A stretch of DNA of 64,000 nucleotides from Pseudaminobacter sp040045035 (GCF_040045035.1 NZ_JBDZDS010000011.1:124001-188000), one strand, 5' to 3'. Positions 52,447-61,896 are shown, counted from the first letter of the stretch. The notes: a model not told the origin generated them from the sequence alone. A program made the numbers and translations.

Positions 52447-54246
52447 CTATTCGGCGGGCTTGGGTTTCTTCTTGAACATGCTGGCCAGATTGCCCCACAG
52501 CTCGATCTTGGCGCCCTGGCGCTTCATGATCACCGCCTGCTGGGTGATCGAGAGCGTGTTGTTCCAGGCCCAGTAGATGACGAGGCCCGCAGGGAACGAC
52601 GCCAGCATGAAGGTGAAGATGATCGGCATCCAGGTGAAGATCATCGCCTGCGTCGGGTCCGGCGGCGTCGGGTTCATGCGCATCTGCAGGAACATGGTGA
52701 TGCCCATGATGATCGGCCACACACCGATGTGCAGGAAGTCCGGCGCGACGAAGGGCAACAGGCCGAAGAGGTTGAACAGCGACGTCGGATCGGGTGCCGC
52801 CAGGTCGTGGATCCAGCCGAAGAACGGCGCATGGCGCATCTCGATGGTGATGTAGAGCACCTTGTAGAGCGCGAAGAAGACCGGAATCTGGATCAGCACC
52901 GGCCAGCAGCCCGCCAGCGGATTGATCTTCTCCGTCTTGTAGAGCTCCATCATCGCCTGCTGCTGCTTCATCTTGTCGTCCGCGTACTTTTCGCGGATTT
53001 CGAGCATCTTCGGCTGCACCTTCTTCATGTTCGCCATCGAAGCGTAGGACTTGTTGGCGAGCGGGAAGAACAGGGCCTTGACCAGAACGGTGGTGGCGAG
53101 GATCGCCAGGCCGAAATTGCCGAGCAGCTTGTAGAGGTTGTCGATGAGCCAGAACATCGGCTTGGTGATGAAATAGAACCAGCCCCAGTCGATCAGCAGG
53201 TCGAACTGGCGGATGTTGAGGTCCTTTTCATAGGCGTTGATCGTGGCCACTTCCTTGGCGCCGGAGAAGATCAGCGTCTCGATGGTATCGGACTGGCCCG
53301 GCGCCACGGTCATAGGGTCGGTCATGAAGTCCGACTGGAAGCGCGCGCGGCCGTCGTCGAAATAGCTGAAGCGCGGCTGGAAGGGCTGCTTGGACGACGG
53401 CACCATGGCAACCGCCCAGTACTTGTCGGTGATGCCGAGCCAGCCATCGTTCGACTTGCCCGGAACGACCTGCTTGTCCTTTTCGATCTGGGCGTATTTG
53501 ACCTCGTGCAGGCCTTCCTCGCCGGTGACGCCGATCAGGCCCTCGAACAGCACGTAGGTGCTGGCGACATGCGGCTTGTCGAAGCGGATGACGCGACCAT
53601 AGTTGGACAGCGAAACAGGCGCCTGGCCACCGTTGGACACGGTGTCGGAGACCTTGAACATGTACTTGTTGTCAACGCTGATGGTGCGCTTGAACGTCAA
53701 GCCCTTGTCGTTGGTGTAGGTCAGCGTCACCGGCGACGTGGGCGTCAGCACCGCGTTCGGATCGGCGGTCCAGACCGTGTCCGGACCCGGCACGCTGCCG
53801 CTCTCGGCGTTTCCGACGAAGCCGATTTCGGCATAGTAGCCGGAGGGCAGGACCGACGGGTTCAAGAGGTCGATGTTGGGCGAATTCTTGTCGACCGTGA
53901 CGTGGTAGTCCTTCAGGAGCACGTCGTCGAGACGCGCGCCGACCAGGTTGATGGAGCCGGAAATGCTCGGCGTGTCGATCTTCACGCGCTGCTCGGCGGC
54001 AAGCGCCTGCTCGCGGCTCTCGGGCGCAGCACCCGCAGTTCCGGTGCTGCTGCCGGGCACGCCGCCCTGCGGCGAAGCGGGGACTTCTCCTGCCGTGCTG
54101 GGCTTCTGCGCTTCCTGGCGCTGGGCCTCGATGCGGGCCGTCTCGCGCTCGCGCTCGACGCGGGGGTTCATGTAGAACACCTGCCACAACGTCAGGATCA
54201 GCACGGAAAGCGCGATCGTAATCAAGAAATTCCGGTTGTTTTCCAT
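52447..54246 (-). CDS. yidC: Membrane protein insertase YidC
   Basis: A 599-aa insertase: N-terminal membrane helix, a long periplasmic domain with Ala/Gly/Pro-rich linker (about 45-80), then five helices in the conserved core (FYFITKPMFWLIDNLYKLLGNFG, NPLAGCWPVLIQIPVFFALYKVL, VIYWAWNNTLSITQQAVIM). It inserts and folds inner-membrane proteins with or without Sec. AAGGG precedes the ATG; rnpA ends 9 bases upstream. Confidence 0.97.
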   Translation of the reverse strand: MENNRNFLITIALSVLILTLWQVFYMNPRVERERETARIEAQRQEAQKPSTAGEVPASPQGGVPGSSTGTAGAAPESREQALAAEQRVKIDTPSISGSINLVGARLDDVLLKDYHVTVDKNSPNIDLLNPSVLPSGYYAEIGFVGNAESGSVPGPDTVWTADPNAVLTPTSPVTLTYTNDKGLTFKRTISVDNKYMFKVSDTVSNGGQAPVSLSNYGRVIRFDKPHVASTYVLFEGLIGVTGEEGLHEVKYAQIEKDKQVVPGKSNDGWLGITDKYWAVAMVPSSKQPFQPRFSYFDDGRARFQSDFMTDPMTVAPGQSDTIETLIFSGAKEVATINAYEKDLNIRQFDLLIDWGWFYFITKPMFWLIDNLYKLLGNFGLAILATTVLVKALFFPLANKSYASMANMKKVQPKMLEIREKYADDKMKQQQAMMELYKTEKINPLAGCWPVLIQIPVFFALYKVLYITIEMRHAPFFGWIHDLAAPDPTSLFNLFGLLPFVAPDFLHIGVWPIIMGITMFLQMRMNPTPPDPTQAMIFTWMPIIFTFMLASFPAGLVIYWAWNNTLSITQQAVIMKRQGAKIELWGNLASMFKKKPKPAE

Positions 54247-54255
54247 CGAAAACCC

Positions 54256-54609
54256 TTAACGCGTTCCGCGAATTCTTCGGGAGAGTTCGGCAGCCAGCTG
54301 CTCGAAAGGCACCGTCAGAACGTCTTCCCGTCCGACGATCACATAGTCTTTGCCGGGCGTCATGTCACCTGCGGCATGGACGCGAACTGCCTCCTTGAGG
54401 CGGCGGCGAATGCGGTTTCGAACAACCGCATTGCCCACTTTCTTGGTGACCGTGAAACCGACGCGCGGTGCGTCGTCGTTGCCACGATCAAGAACTTCCA
54501 TGAGGAAAAGCCGCCCGCGACGTTTTTCACCGCGGCGGACGGCCAGAAACTCGGCTCGTTTGCGAAGTCGCAGCGGAGACGGAAATTCCTTTTTGCCGGT
54601 ATCCGGCAA
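54256..54609 (-). CDS. rnpA: Ribonuclease P protein component
   Basis: A 117-aa RNase P protein with the RNR motif VGNAVVRNRIRRRLKEA and LRLRKRAEFLAVRRG. It assists the catalytic RNA in tRNA 5' processing. No ATG is available; I use a TTG (54609) 16 bases after rpmH. The frame is open through rpmH to 54705, so a longer product overlapping rpmH cannot be excluded. Confidence 0.9.
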   Translation of the reverse strand: MPDTGKKEFPSPLRLRKRAEFLAVRRGEKRRGRLFLMEVLDRGNDDAPRVGFTVTKKVGNAVVRNRIRRRLKEAVRVHAAGDMTPGKDYVIVGREDVLTVPFEQLAAELSRRIRGTR

Positions 54610-54625
54610 CGCTCTCGTCTCGCGC

Positions 54626-54760
54626 TTAGGCGGAGAGCCGCTTGCGGCCGCGGTTACGGCGTGCAGCGATGACGGCGCGACCGCCGGTGGTGGCCATGCG
54701 CGCACGGAAGCCGTGGCGGCGCTTGCGGACGAGTTTGGATGGCTGATAGGTACGCTTCAT
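54626..54760 (-). CDS. rpmH: 50S ribosomal protein L34
   Basis: A 44-aa protein starting MKRTYQPSKLVRKRRHGF, then RARMATTGGR and ending NRGRKRLSA, the almost invariant L34 sequence. First gene of the rpmH-rnpA-yidC cluster. Confidence 0.97.
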   Translation of the reverse strand: MKRTYQPSKLVRKRRHGFRARMATTGGRAVIAARRNRGRKRLSA

Positions 54761-54880
54761 TTGTTTTAATACCGCGGTGTGCGGCCCTTCTTGATTCTGT
54801 CACATGGTAACAGGAGCTAGGCTCAGGTGTCTTAGGCGCAATACGAAAGGCGCCGGACGGACGGCCCGAGCGTGAGCGGG

Positions 54881-54910
54881 CTTATAGTAAAGAAGGTCGG
54901 GGGGAGTCAA
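54881..54910 (-). promoter_or_regulatory. Sigma-70-type promoter of rpmH-rnpA-yidC
   Basis: TTGACT (54910-54905) and TATAAG (54886-54881) are separated by 18 bases on the minus strand, about 120 bases before rpmH. The remainder of the 365-base gap up to the TVP38 gene shows nothing else clear. Confidence 0.6.
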
Positions 54911-55125
54911 TCGCCGCAATTCCCGTGCCGGACGGCGAAGAGCCTCACGAAGCGGTGAGATTTTGGGGCGCGGGCGTCAATAGGCGGTGAGAAAGTATAC
55001 GCCGTATTGCTGGCGACATCATTACGGCCCACCTGAAAGCTTAGCGATTTGCCCTCTTGTCGCGGCAACCCATAGGGAACCATGATGGAAACCAGGCTGT
55101 GACGAAAGAGGCAATCGGGGTCGAC

Positions 55126-55866
55126 ATGATCGAAGATTGGGACACGGGCAGGCGCGCGCCGGGACGCTGGCGATTTGCGCCGCTCGTTGTCGTCGCGGCC
55201 GGGTTGGCCCTGGGCTACGCTCTGGGCTGGCAGCACTACCTGACACTCGACTATCTCGCCGAGAGCCGTCAGTTCCTCAAGGACTTCGTTGCCGACAACC
55301 CGGTGCTGGCGCCGGCGGGCTTCCTGGCGATCTACATCACCGCCGTGGCCTTCTCTTTTCCGGCCGCATCGGTGCTGACGATCTTCGGCGGTTTCCTTTT
55401 CGGCTGGCTGTTCGGCGGCGCCCTTGCCATCGTCGGCGCGACCACAGGGGCGACGATGATCTTTTTGATGGCGCGCTCGGTTTGCAGCAACTTCCTGCGG
55501 CGGCGCGTCGGCGGCCTGGCCGAACGGCTGTCGAAGGGATTCGAGAAGAACGCCTTCGGCTATCTCCTCGTGTTGCGGCTCGCCCCGTTTGCCCCCTTCT
55601 TCATAGTCAACATCGCCCCTGCCCTCTTCAATGTCCGTCTGCGCACCTATGTCGCCGCGACCTTCATCGGCATCATACCGGGCGGCTTCGCCTATGCCTG
55701 GCTCGGCCAGGGCTGCGACAGCGTGCTCATGGCGGCGGAAGCGGCCGGCCAGCGCGTCACCCTGGGCGATCTCATCACCCCGCAGATTACCATCGCCTTT
55801 GCCGCGCTCGCGCTTGTCGCCGCACTCGCCACCGTCGTAAAGAAGATGTGGGCATCCCGCATCTGA
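55126..55866 (+). CDS. TVP38/TMEM64 (DedA-like) family membrane protein
   Basis: A 246-aa membrane protein with about six hydrophobic segments and the SNARE-associated/VTT core: FSFPAASVLTIFGGFLFGW, MARSVCSNFLRRR, LRLAPFAPFFIVNIAPAL, FIGIIPGGFAYAWLG. The family is linked to lipid scrambling and membrane homeostasis. Start 55126 (MIEDWD) follows GGGG; a GTG at 55099 is an alternative. It precedes the disulfide-reductase-like gene by 52 bases, a common pairing. Confidence 0.88.
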   Translation: MIEDWDTGRRAPGRWRFAPLVVVAAGLALGYALGWQHYLTLDYLAESRQFLKDFVADNPVLAPAGFLAIYITAVAFSFPAASVLTIFGGFLFGWLFGGALAIVGATTGATMIFLMARSVCSNFLRRRVGGLAERLSKGFEKNAFGYLLVLRLAPFAPFFIVNIAPALFNVRLRTYVAATFIGIIPGGFAYAWLGQGCDSVLMAAEAAGQRVTLGDLITPQITIAFAALALVAALATVVKKMWASRI

Positions 55867-55918
55867 CGTCGCGCGGCGATTTTGCGCCGCATCTCCGTTT
55901 CTGCAGAAGGCGTAGCCC

Positions 55919-57346
55919 ATGACGACAACCCTGACACCGGACATCTGCGTCATTGGCGCCGGGTCCGGCGGGCTGTCGGTTGCTGCGGCCGCGGCGGCCT
56001 TCGGCGTGAGCGTCGTGCTCGTCGAAAAGGGCAAGATGGGCGGCGACTGCCTGAACTACGGCTGCGTCCCCTCCAAGGCATTGATCGCCGCCGCAAGGCA
56101 GGCCCAGGCCATGCGCGAGGGCGCCGCCTTCGGCGTCGGCGCGTGCGAGCCCGATATCGACTTCGCCGCCGTGCATCGCCATGTGCGCGAAACGATCGCG
56201 GCGGTCGCGCCCAACGATTCGGCCGAGCGCTTCACCGCACTGGGAGTCCACGTCATCAAGGCGGCAGGCCGCTTCAAGGACCAGCAGACCCTGATTGCCG
56301 GCAAGACCGAGATCCGCGCCCGCCGCTTTGTCATCGCGACAGGCTCCTCACCGTTGATTCCGGCGATCTCCGGGCTCGACAAGGTCCATTACCTGACCAA
56401 CGAGACGATCTTCGGCCTGGCGCGCAAGCCGAGGCATCTGATCGTCATCGGCGGCGGGCCGGTCGGCCTGGAAATGGCGCAAGCCTTCAGGCGGCTCGGC
56501 TCGCAGGTGACGGTGCTGGAGGCCGCGAACGCGCTGGGCAAGGAAGACCCCGAACTTGCTGCGGTGGTGCTGAAGCAGCTTCGCGTCGAAGGCATCAACA
56601 TCCGCGAGCATGCCCGCATCACCCGCATCGCGCCGCTCGGCAAGGATGAAGTCCATGTCGGCATCGCTCCAGGCGCGGGCACACACAGCGTCGAAGGCAC
56701 GCACCTGCTGGTCGCCGTGGGGCGCCGGGCCAATCTGGCCGGGCTCGATCTCGACAAGGCCGGCATCGCGCATGACGAGCGGGGGCTGAAGGTCAACAGC
56801 AGGCTGCGCACCAGCAACCGTCGCGTCTATGCGGTGGGCGACGTCACCGGAGCGCCGCAGTTCACGCATGCGGCCAACTATCATGCCGGGCTGGTGGTGC
56901 GCTCCGCGCTGTTCCGCCTGCCGGCGCGCGAGAGGCGCAACATCGTCCCCAGGGTGACGTTCACCGATCCGGAACTCGCCCATGTCGGCATGACGGAGGC
57001 GGAAGCGGCCCGCACGCATCGGTCGATCCGCGTGCTGCGCTGGCCCTACAGCGAAAACGATCGCGCCCTGGCCGAGCGGCGCACGCACGGCCACATCAAG
57101 CTGATCGCCACGGCGAGAGGCAGGCTGCTTGGCGCCTCCATCGTCGGCGCCCAGGCCGGCGAGCTGATCAACCTGTGGGCGCTGGCGCTGTCGAAGAACC
57201 TGAAGCTGCGCGACATCGCCGCCTATGTCGCGCCCTACCCGACGATGAGCGAAATTGGCAAACGCGCCGCGGTGACCTACTTTATCCCGGCAACACGCAA
57301 GCCACTGGTGCGCCGGCTGGTCGGCTTGCTGAGGATGTTCGGCTAG
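55919..57346 (+). CDS. FAD-dependent disulfide-reductase-like protein
   Basis: A 475-aa pyridine-nucleotide disulfide oxidoreductase relative: FAD loop VIGAGSGGLSVA, redox pair CLNYGCVPSK, NAD loop VIGGGPVGLEMA and VYAVGDVTG. The C-terminal dimerisation domain reads YVAPYPTMSEIG, where lipoamide dehydrogenase and mercuric reductase have HPT...E, so the catalytic His is Tyr. Reduction of a normal disulfide substrate is therefore doubtful; an electron-transfer role with the TVP38 partner is possible. Confidence 0.88.
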   Translation: MTTTLTPDICVIGAGSGGLSVAAAAAAFGVSVVLVEKGKMGGDCLNYGCVPSKALIAAARQAQAMREGAAFGVGACEPDIDFAAVHRHVRETIAAVAPNDSAERFTALGVHVIKAAGRFKDQQTLIAGKTEIRARRFVIATGSSPLIPAISGLDKVHYLTNETIFGLARKPRHLIVIGGGPVGLEMAQAFRRLGSQVTVLEAANALGKEDPELAAVVLKQLRVEGINIREHARITRIAPLGKDEVHVGIAPGAGTHSVEGTHLLVAVGRRANLAGLDLDKAGIAHDERGLKVNSRLRTSNRRVYAVGDVTGAPQFTHAANYHAGLVVRSALFRLPARERRNIVPRVTFTDPELAHVGMTEAEAARTHRSIRVLRWPYSENDRALAERRTHGHIKLIATARGRLLGASIVGAQAGELINLWALALSKNLKLRDIAAYVAPYPTMSEIGKRAAVTYFIPATRKPLVRRLVGLLRMFG

Positions 57347-57374
57347 AGACAGCTCTGGGGGAGCGTAGGGTCAG

Positions 57375-58850
57375 ATGGGAGACAGCGTCACCACGGGTGC
57401 AGACAGGGGTGCGGCTCGCGTTCCACTGGCGCGGGGGCTGTCGCTCAAGCTGCTGATCCTGACCGCCATCTTCGTGCTGTTTGCCGAAATCCTGATCTTC
57501 CTGCCGTCCATCGCGAATTTCCGCCTGCGCTGGCTGGAAGAGCGTCTCAACACGGCCGCCTCCGTCTCCATCCTGCTCGAGAGCAACGCGACGAACCTAC
57601 CGCGCGAGGTGCAGGACGAAGTGCTGAGCTCCACCGGCGCCAAGGCAATCGCCGTGCGCGACGGCGGCGTCTCACGCCTGCTGGTGGTCTCCCAGGTGCC
57701 GCCGCAGGTCGACGAGCAGATCGACGTGGCCCACACCGGGCCGCTGGCGGCTATGCGCGACGCGCTGGACACGCTGTTCTTCGGCGGCCAGCGCACGCTA
57801 CGCGTCTTCGGCCATGTCGGCGACAGCGAAAAGGAATTCGAGGTCATCATCCCCGACCAGAAGCTGCGCAAGGCGATGCTGATCTATTCGCGCAACGTGG
57901 CGTTCCTGTCGCTGCTGATCTCGCTGTTCACCGCCACGCTGGTGTTCTACGCGATCGACCGGATCATGATCCGGCCGATCCGCGAGATGACGCGCTCCAT
58001 GCTCGACTTCTCCAAGGCTCCCGACGACCCGGCCCGCATCATTGCCGCCGGAGATCGCGCCGACGAGATCGGCGTGGCCGAACGCGAGCTCGCCGGCATG
58101 CAGCTTCAGCTGCAGAAGACGCTCGGCGAACAGAAGCACCTTGCCGATCTCGGCCTCGCCGTGTCGAAGATCAACCACGACATGCGCAACATCCTCGCCT
58201 CCGCGCAGCTGATGTCCGACCGGCTCGGCATGGTGAAGGATCCGACCGTTCAATCGCTGGTGCCCAAGCTGGTGCGGGCGCTTAACCGCGCGGTCTCCTA
58301 TTCGGAGGGGGTCATCACCTACGGTCGCACGCAGGAAGCGCCGCCGTCGCGGCGCCGCCTGCGCTTGCACCAGACGGTGGAGGACGTGAAGGACCTGCTC
58401 GGCATCGACCCGGAGGGCGATGTCGAATTCGAGAATCGGGTGGACCCCAATCTGGAGATCGACGCCGATTCGGAACAGCTGGTGCGCATCCTGACCAATC
58501 TGTGCCGCAACTCGGTGCAGGCGATGGCGGCCGACACCGGGAGCGCCATAGTCAAGCGGCTGACCATTTCGGCCGAGCGCAGCGGCAGCGTCAGCCGCAT
58601 CCTGGTGGCCGATACCGGTCCCGGACTGCCGCAGAAGGCCCGCGAGAACCTGTTCTCGGCCTTCCGTGGCTCGGCCCGCAGCGGCGGCACGGGGCTCGGC
58701 CTGGCAATCGCCTACGAGCTGGTGCGCGCACATGGCGGCACGCTCGAGCTGGTCGAGAGCGTGGGCGGGCGCACCGTCTTTTCCATCACCATTCCCGACC
58801 AGCCGGTCCGCCTCGAAGAGGCCCGGAATCACCTGCGCCGTCCCGCCTGA
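57375..58850 (+). CDS. Membrane sensor histidine kinase (orphan)
   Basis: A 491-aa sensor kinase: membrane helices at about 22-44 and 172-194, a periplasmic domain between, HAMP with DRIMIRPIREMTRSM, H-box KINHDMRNILASAQL (His about 267), N-box NLCRNSVQAM, G1 DTGPGLP and G2 GGTGLGLAI. No response regulator is adjacent. The stop is followed by a 366-base gap before tRNA-Arg. Confidence 0.92.
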   Translation: MGDSVTTGADRGAARVPLARGLSLKLLILTAIFVLFAEILIFLPSIANFRLRWLEERLNTAASVSILLESNATNLPREVQDEVLSSTGAKAIAVRDGGVSRLLVVSQVPPQVDEQIDVAHTGPLAAMRDALDTLFFGGQRTLRVFGHVGDSEKEFEVIIPDQKLRKAMLIYSRNVAFLSLLISLFTATLVFYAIDRIMIRPIREMTRSMLDFSKAPDDPARIIAAGDRADEIGVAERELAGMQLQLQKTLGEQKHLADLGLAVSKINHDMRNILASAQLMSDRLGMVKDPTVQSLVPKLVRALNRAVSYSEGVITYGRTQEAPPSRRRLRLHQTVEDVKDLLGIDPEGDVEFENRVDPNLEIDADSEQLVRILTNLCRNSVQAMAADTGSAIVKRLTISAERSGSVSRILVADTGPGLPQKARENLFSAFRGSARSGGTGLGLAIAYELVRAHGGTLELVESVGGRTVFSITIPDQPVRLEEARNHLRRPA

Positions 58851-59216
58851 TCGGCGGCCATCGAATTTTCTGCCGCGCGGTGACGGGCCTGCGCTCTCAT
58901 CTGCACATGCCCGCGAACCGGACACGAAGAATCACCCCTGGAACCGGATTCGCGGCGATTTGCGGTCGCGCGGTGCGTTGATTCTGGCCCGGGAGGCTAT
59001 TTCAGCCTCACACCTGGCATGAAAAGCCATGCGCCGCCCGATGCGCACCGGGCATTACCCCCGGGAAATGCCCGGCTCCGCGGGCAATTGTGCAGAAGCC
59101 AAAAAACTTTTGCCGACGCCGCTTGCATTTCGCCGTTTCAGCCGTTAGTTAGCACCATCTCATCGCGACCGGCACACACGCCGGCCAGCGGCGGTCGCAA
59201 AAAAGCGATCGATTGC
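58851..59216. other. Intergenic interval before tRNA-Arg
   Basis: No gene is supported. A small dyad TGCCCG/CGGGCA (59069-59086) has no U-run. The tRNA promoter must lie near the right end, but no convincing -35/-10 pair stands out. Confidence 0.5.
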
Positions 59217-59293
59217 GCGCCCGTAGCTCAGCTGGATAGAGCACCAGACTACGAATCTGGGGGTCAGAGGTTCGAATCCTTTCGGGCGCGCCA
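59217..59293 (+). tRNA. tRNA-Arg (anticodon ACG)
   Basis: Seventy-seven bases with encoded CCA. Acceptor GCGCCCG/CGGGCGC is perfect; D-arm AGCTCAGCTGGATAGAGC; anticodon stem CCAGA/TCTGG with loop CTACGAA (ACG); T-loop GTTCGAATC. It is the integration site of the element to its right. Confidence 0.95.
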
Positions 59294-60928
59294 TTTCCGT
59301 TCAAAACTGCGAACACCGGGCCAAAATTTTTTGTTGCCGGTCATAGCCTGGTGGACAGCCGCCTTGCTTCCTATGATCCTGACCTGCTTGTCCCCGATCT
59401 CGACTTGGTCGACGACAGCCTGAATATAGGCCTTGCGGAAGGGGATGTCGCCGGATGTGATGTTCTCCCGCATCATCCTGCCGAACTCCTCGACGACGGC
59501 TGGCGGAATGTTAGAGGTGGGGACGGCATGCGTCCTGGCGCGATCGAGGGACGCCTGCATGCGCTCGCGGTCGACCTTTAGGGCGGCGATGCGCTCGCGC
59601 AGGATATCGTCCATTTCGGCGATCCCGTCCTCGATCATCGTGTAGATGCGCTTCAGCCGAGTTTCCGCCTCGGTCAGTTCACCTTGCAGACGAATGATCC
59701 GGCCATCGACCTCGGCGGCCCTGGCGGCGCGGCCGGCGGAGATGGCGGCGAGGATTTCCGTGAGGCGGTTTGAGGTAAGCAGACGGTCCGACAGATGTTC
59801 GACGACCAGTTCGTCGAGCGTATCCATGCGGATCGAGCGGCCCTTGCAGGCGCTTTTTCCGGCGCGGGCGGCATTCGAGCAGGTATAGTAGCGATGAACC
59901 GTGCCGTTCTTCGAGGTGCCGGTACGAAGCGTCATGCCGCCCTGGCAGGTGGCGCAGGTGGCAAGGCCGGTCAGAAGGATCGGCCCCGTCACGACGCGCG
60001 GCGGCGTCACCTTCGGATTACGGACCTTCAACATCGACTGCACCGCCTCGAACTCATCCCGATCGATGATGGCGGGAACGGCAACGATCACATGTTCCGA
60101 CGCGGGCTTGGCCTTCAGCGTGCGTGAATCGCGCCGGTTGAAGGTCCATTCGCCGATATAGGTGCGGTTGGTAAGGATGCCATGCAGCGTGCCAACCCCG
60201 AATCTGGCGCCACGTTTGGTGCGCTCGCCCATGGCGTTCAACCGCTTGACGATTTCTTTGGTGCCAAGCGGCCCGGACTTGCCGTCGCCGGAATGGTAGA
60301 GCCGGAAGACAAAACGGATCGTCTCCGCCTCGGCCGGATCGATCTCAAGCTGTTTCTTCGCCTTGCTACCGCGCCGCTCGACCTCGATGGTGCGATAGCC
60401 GAGAGGAACGGGTGAGCCGTTATAAAAGCCCTGCCGGGCGTTTTCCTTCATGGCGCGAAGGACGTGTTTGGCGTTCTCGCGGGACTGATACTCGTCGAAG
60501 AGCGCGATCACCTGCCGCATCATCACCTGCGCCGGATCGTCACCGAGTTCCTGCGTGATCGACACCAGCCGGACATCGGCCTTCGCCAGACGGCGGATAT
60601 ACATTTCCAGGGAAAAACTGTCGCGGAAGAAGCGGGAGTAGGAATGGACGAGGACAACGTCATAGGGCCGGTCGCCGTCCGTGGCCCGATCCATCAGTTT
60701 CTGGAATTCGAGACGGTTGTCGTCGGTCGCCGAAGCGCCGGGTTCGACATATTCATCGACCAGACGCCAGCCTTTGGACAAACAGAAGGCCGCGATCTGC
60801 TTGCGCTGATCGGGGATCGACAGATCGCTTTCGGCCTGCCGTCCCGTCGATACGCGCAGATAGGCGACCGCGCGCAAGGCCGGTACAATCGCCGTATCGA
60901 ACTCCGCACTACTCATGGCCTTCGTCAT
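59264..60928 (-). CDS. Large serine recombinase (integrase of the tRNA-Arg element)
   Basis: A 554-aa recombinase: resolvase domain (AYLRVSTGRQAESDLSIPDQ with nucleophile Ser, VLVHSYSRFFRDSF), recombinase domain (GSPVPLGYRTIE ... ILTNRTYIGEW), zinc ribbon (CATCQGGMTLR ... YYTCSNAARAGKSAC) and a coiled-coil (about 390-450). The last residues and the stop codon (59264-59266) lie inside tRNA-Arg on the other strand, so the final ~10 codons come from the tRNA and would change on excision. GAGGAG precedes ATG 60928. Confidence 0.9.
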   Translation of the reverse strand: MTKAMSSAEFDTAIVPALRAVAYLRVSTGRQAESDLSIPDQRKQIAAFCLSKGWRLVDEYVEPGASATDDNRLEFQKLMDRATDGDRPYDVVLVHSYSRFFRDSFSLEMYIRRLAKADVRLVSITQELGDDPAQVMMRQVIALFDEYQSRENAKHVLRAMKENARQGFYNGSPVPLGYRTIEVERRGSKAKKQLEIDPAEAETIRFVFRLYHSGDGKSGPLGTKEIVKRLNAMGERTKRGARFGVGTLHGILTNRTYIGEWTFNRRDSRTLKAKPASEHVIVAVPAIIDRDEFEAVQSMLKVRNPKVTPPRVVTGPILLTGLATCATCQGGMTLRTGTSKNGTVHRYYTCSNAARAGKSACKGRSIRMDTLDELVVEHLSDRLLTSNRLTEILAAISAGRAARAAEVDGRIIRLQGELTEAETRLKRIYTMIEDGIAEMDDILRERIAALKVDRERMQASLDRARTHAVPTSNIPPAVVEEFGRMMRENITSGDIPFRKAYIQAVVDQVEIGDKQVRIIGSKAAVHQAMTGNKKFWPGVRSFERKWRARKDSNL

Positions 60929-61007
60929 TCCAAACTCCTCATCGTTTCGGGCGAGCTTACCGTAGCATCCGTGGCGATGGAGCCCGGATACCGCCGGCCT
61001 GCAGGCA

Positions 61008-61610
61008 TTACCGGCTCGCAGCGGACATGTCCGCCACCATCCCGCGCCCCGTGGCAGAAAGGGCAGCGCGAACCGGCACGGCCTTCGTCAGGATGTGAGC
61101 CGCCGGCGCAATACGCCCGGTGATGACGAACACCTGCTTCACCCGCTTGCGGCGACCGGGAGCCGTGTCCGCATCGACGACCTGCCCCTTGCTGAACGTG
61201 TCGCAGAACACCCAGCCGCTGACGGCAACATAATGCCCGGTCACGAGAACCACGCATGGATGCGTCCGCTGCACGCCCGTCCGCCCTTCCAGATAGGCAG
61301 CAAGGGTCGGCCGCCCCGCAACCTTGTGCCAGACCCCTGCGTAACCGAAGAGGCGCAGAACCCGTTCGGTTTCATGCGTGTGCGTCCCCATGATGGGCGG
61401 CGAGCGGCGGCGGTTCGTCCAGCTTGCTCCATAGCGAACGAGACGGAAGGCATCACGCACTCGCGACACCGGCTCTCCGGTGATCGCAGCCACCGCCGTC
61501 GGCCCGCAGAAGGCGCGGGATTTCGTGTCGTTGACGGCATCACGCAGGCGGTGGCCGGCAAGATCGTTTGAAGCTGCGGACGGATTCAGTCCGGTCATGG
61601 CAATTGTCAT
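61008..61610 (-). CDS. Papain-like-fold protein of unknown function
   Basis: A 200-aa protein. SRAFCGPTAVAAITG and TGHYVAVSGWVFCDT resemble the Cys and His/Asp regions of C39/papain-like peptidases or of inactive relatives found in phages and conjugative elements. GGAG precedes ATG 61610. Function and activity unproven. Confidence 0.6.
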   Translation of the reverse strand: MTIAMTGLNPSAASNDLAGHRLRDAVNDTKSRAFCGPTAVAAITGEPVSRVRDAFRLVRYGASWTNRRRSPPIMGTHTHETERVLRLFGYAGVWHKVAGRPTLAAYLEGRTGVQRTHPCVVLVTGHYVAVSGWVFCDTFSKGQVVDADTAPGRRKRVKQVFVITGRIAPAAHILTKAVPVRAALSATGRGMVADMSAASR

Positions 61611-61647
61611 GTCATTCTCCTGTTTGAGCGGGTGAAGGGTTGAAGGG

Positions 61648-61896
61648 TCAGGAATGCCTGCCGTGGGGACCGGATGCGCAGCGCGCGAGCAGGTCATCAA
61701 GCAGATGGGACAGGAAGGTCTCGATCACCCCGGCCTCGCCGCCCGTCGCCGGCATGGGGTCCGGCCAGTCGCTGGTGACAGTGAAGCGGGCTTTGTCCGT
61801 CTCGTTGCTGCGCGTGACTTTCCTGCGCGCAGGCCTTGGAACGCCCGGCCGGTAACGGATTGTGGGACGTGTCGTGGTGGCCGGATCAGAGTGCAT
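61648..61896 (-). CDS. Small protein of unknown function (82 aa)
   Basis: Starts at ATG 61896, preceded by GGGAG and overlapping the relaxase gene's end by 11 bases. The N-terminal third is basic and Pro/Thr/Arg-rich; the end (VIETFLSHLLDDLLARC) could form an amphipathic helix. No family recognised; translational coupling suggests a transfer-related role. Confidence 0.5.
   Translation of the reverse strand: MHSDPATTTRPTIRYRPGVPRPARRKVTRSNETDKARFTVTSDWPDPMPATGGEAGVIETFLSHLLDDLLARCASGPHGRHS

Noticed and set aside
52729..54672. A 647-codon open frame antisense to yidC and rnpA.
   Set aside because: Shadow of two well-established genes; no independent start or motif.
59069..59086. Hairpin as terminator of the histidine kinase gene.
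   Set aside because: Only six base pairs, over 200 bases after the stop, and no U-run.
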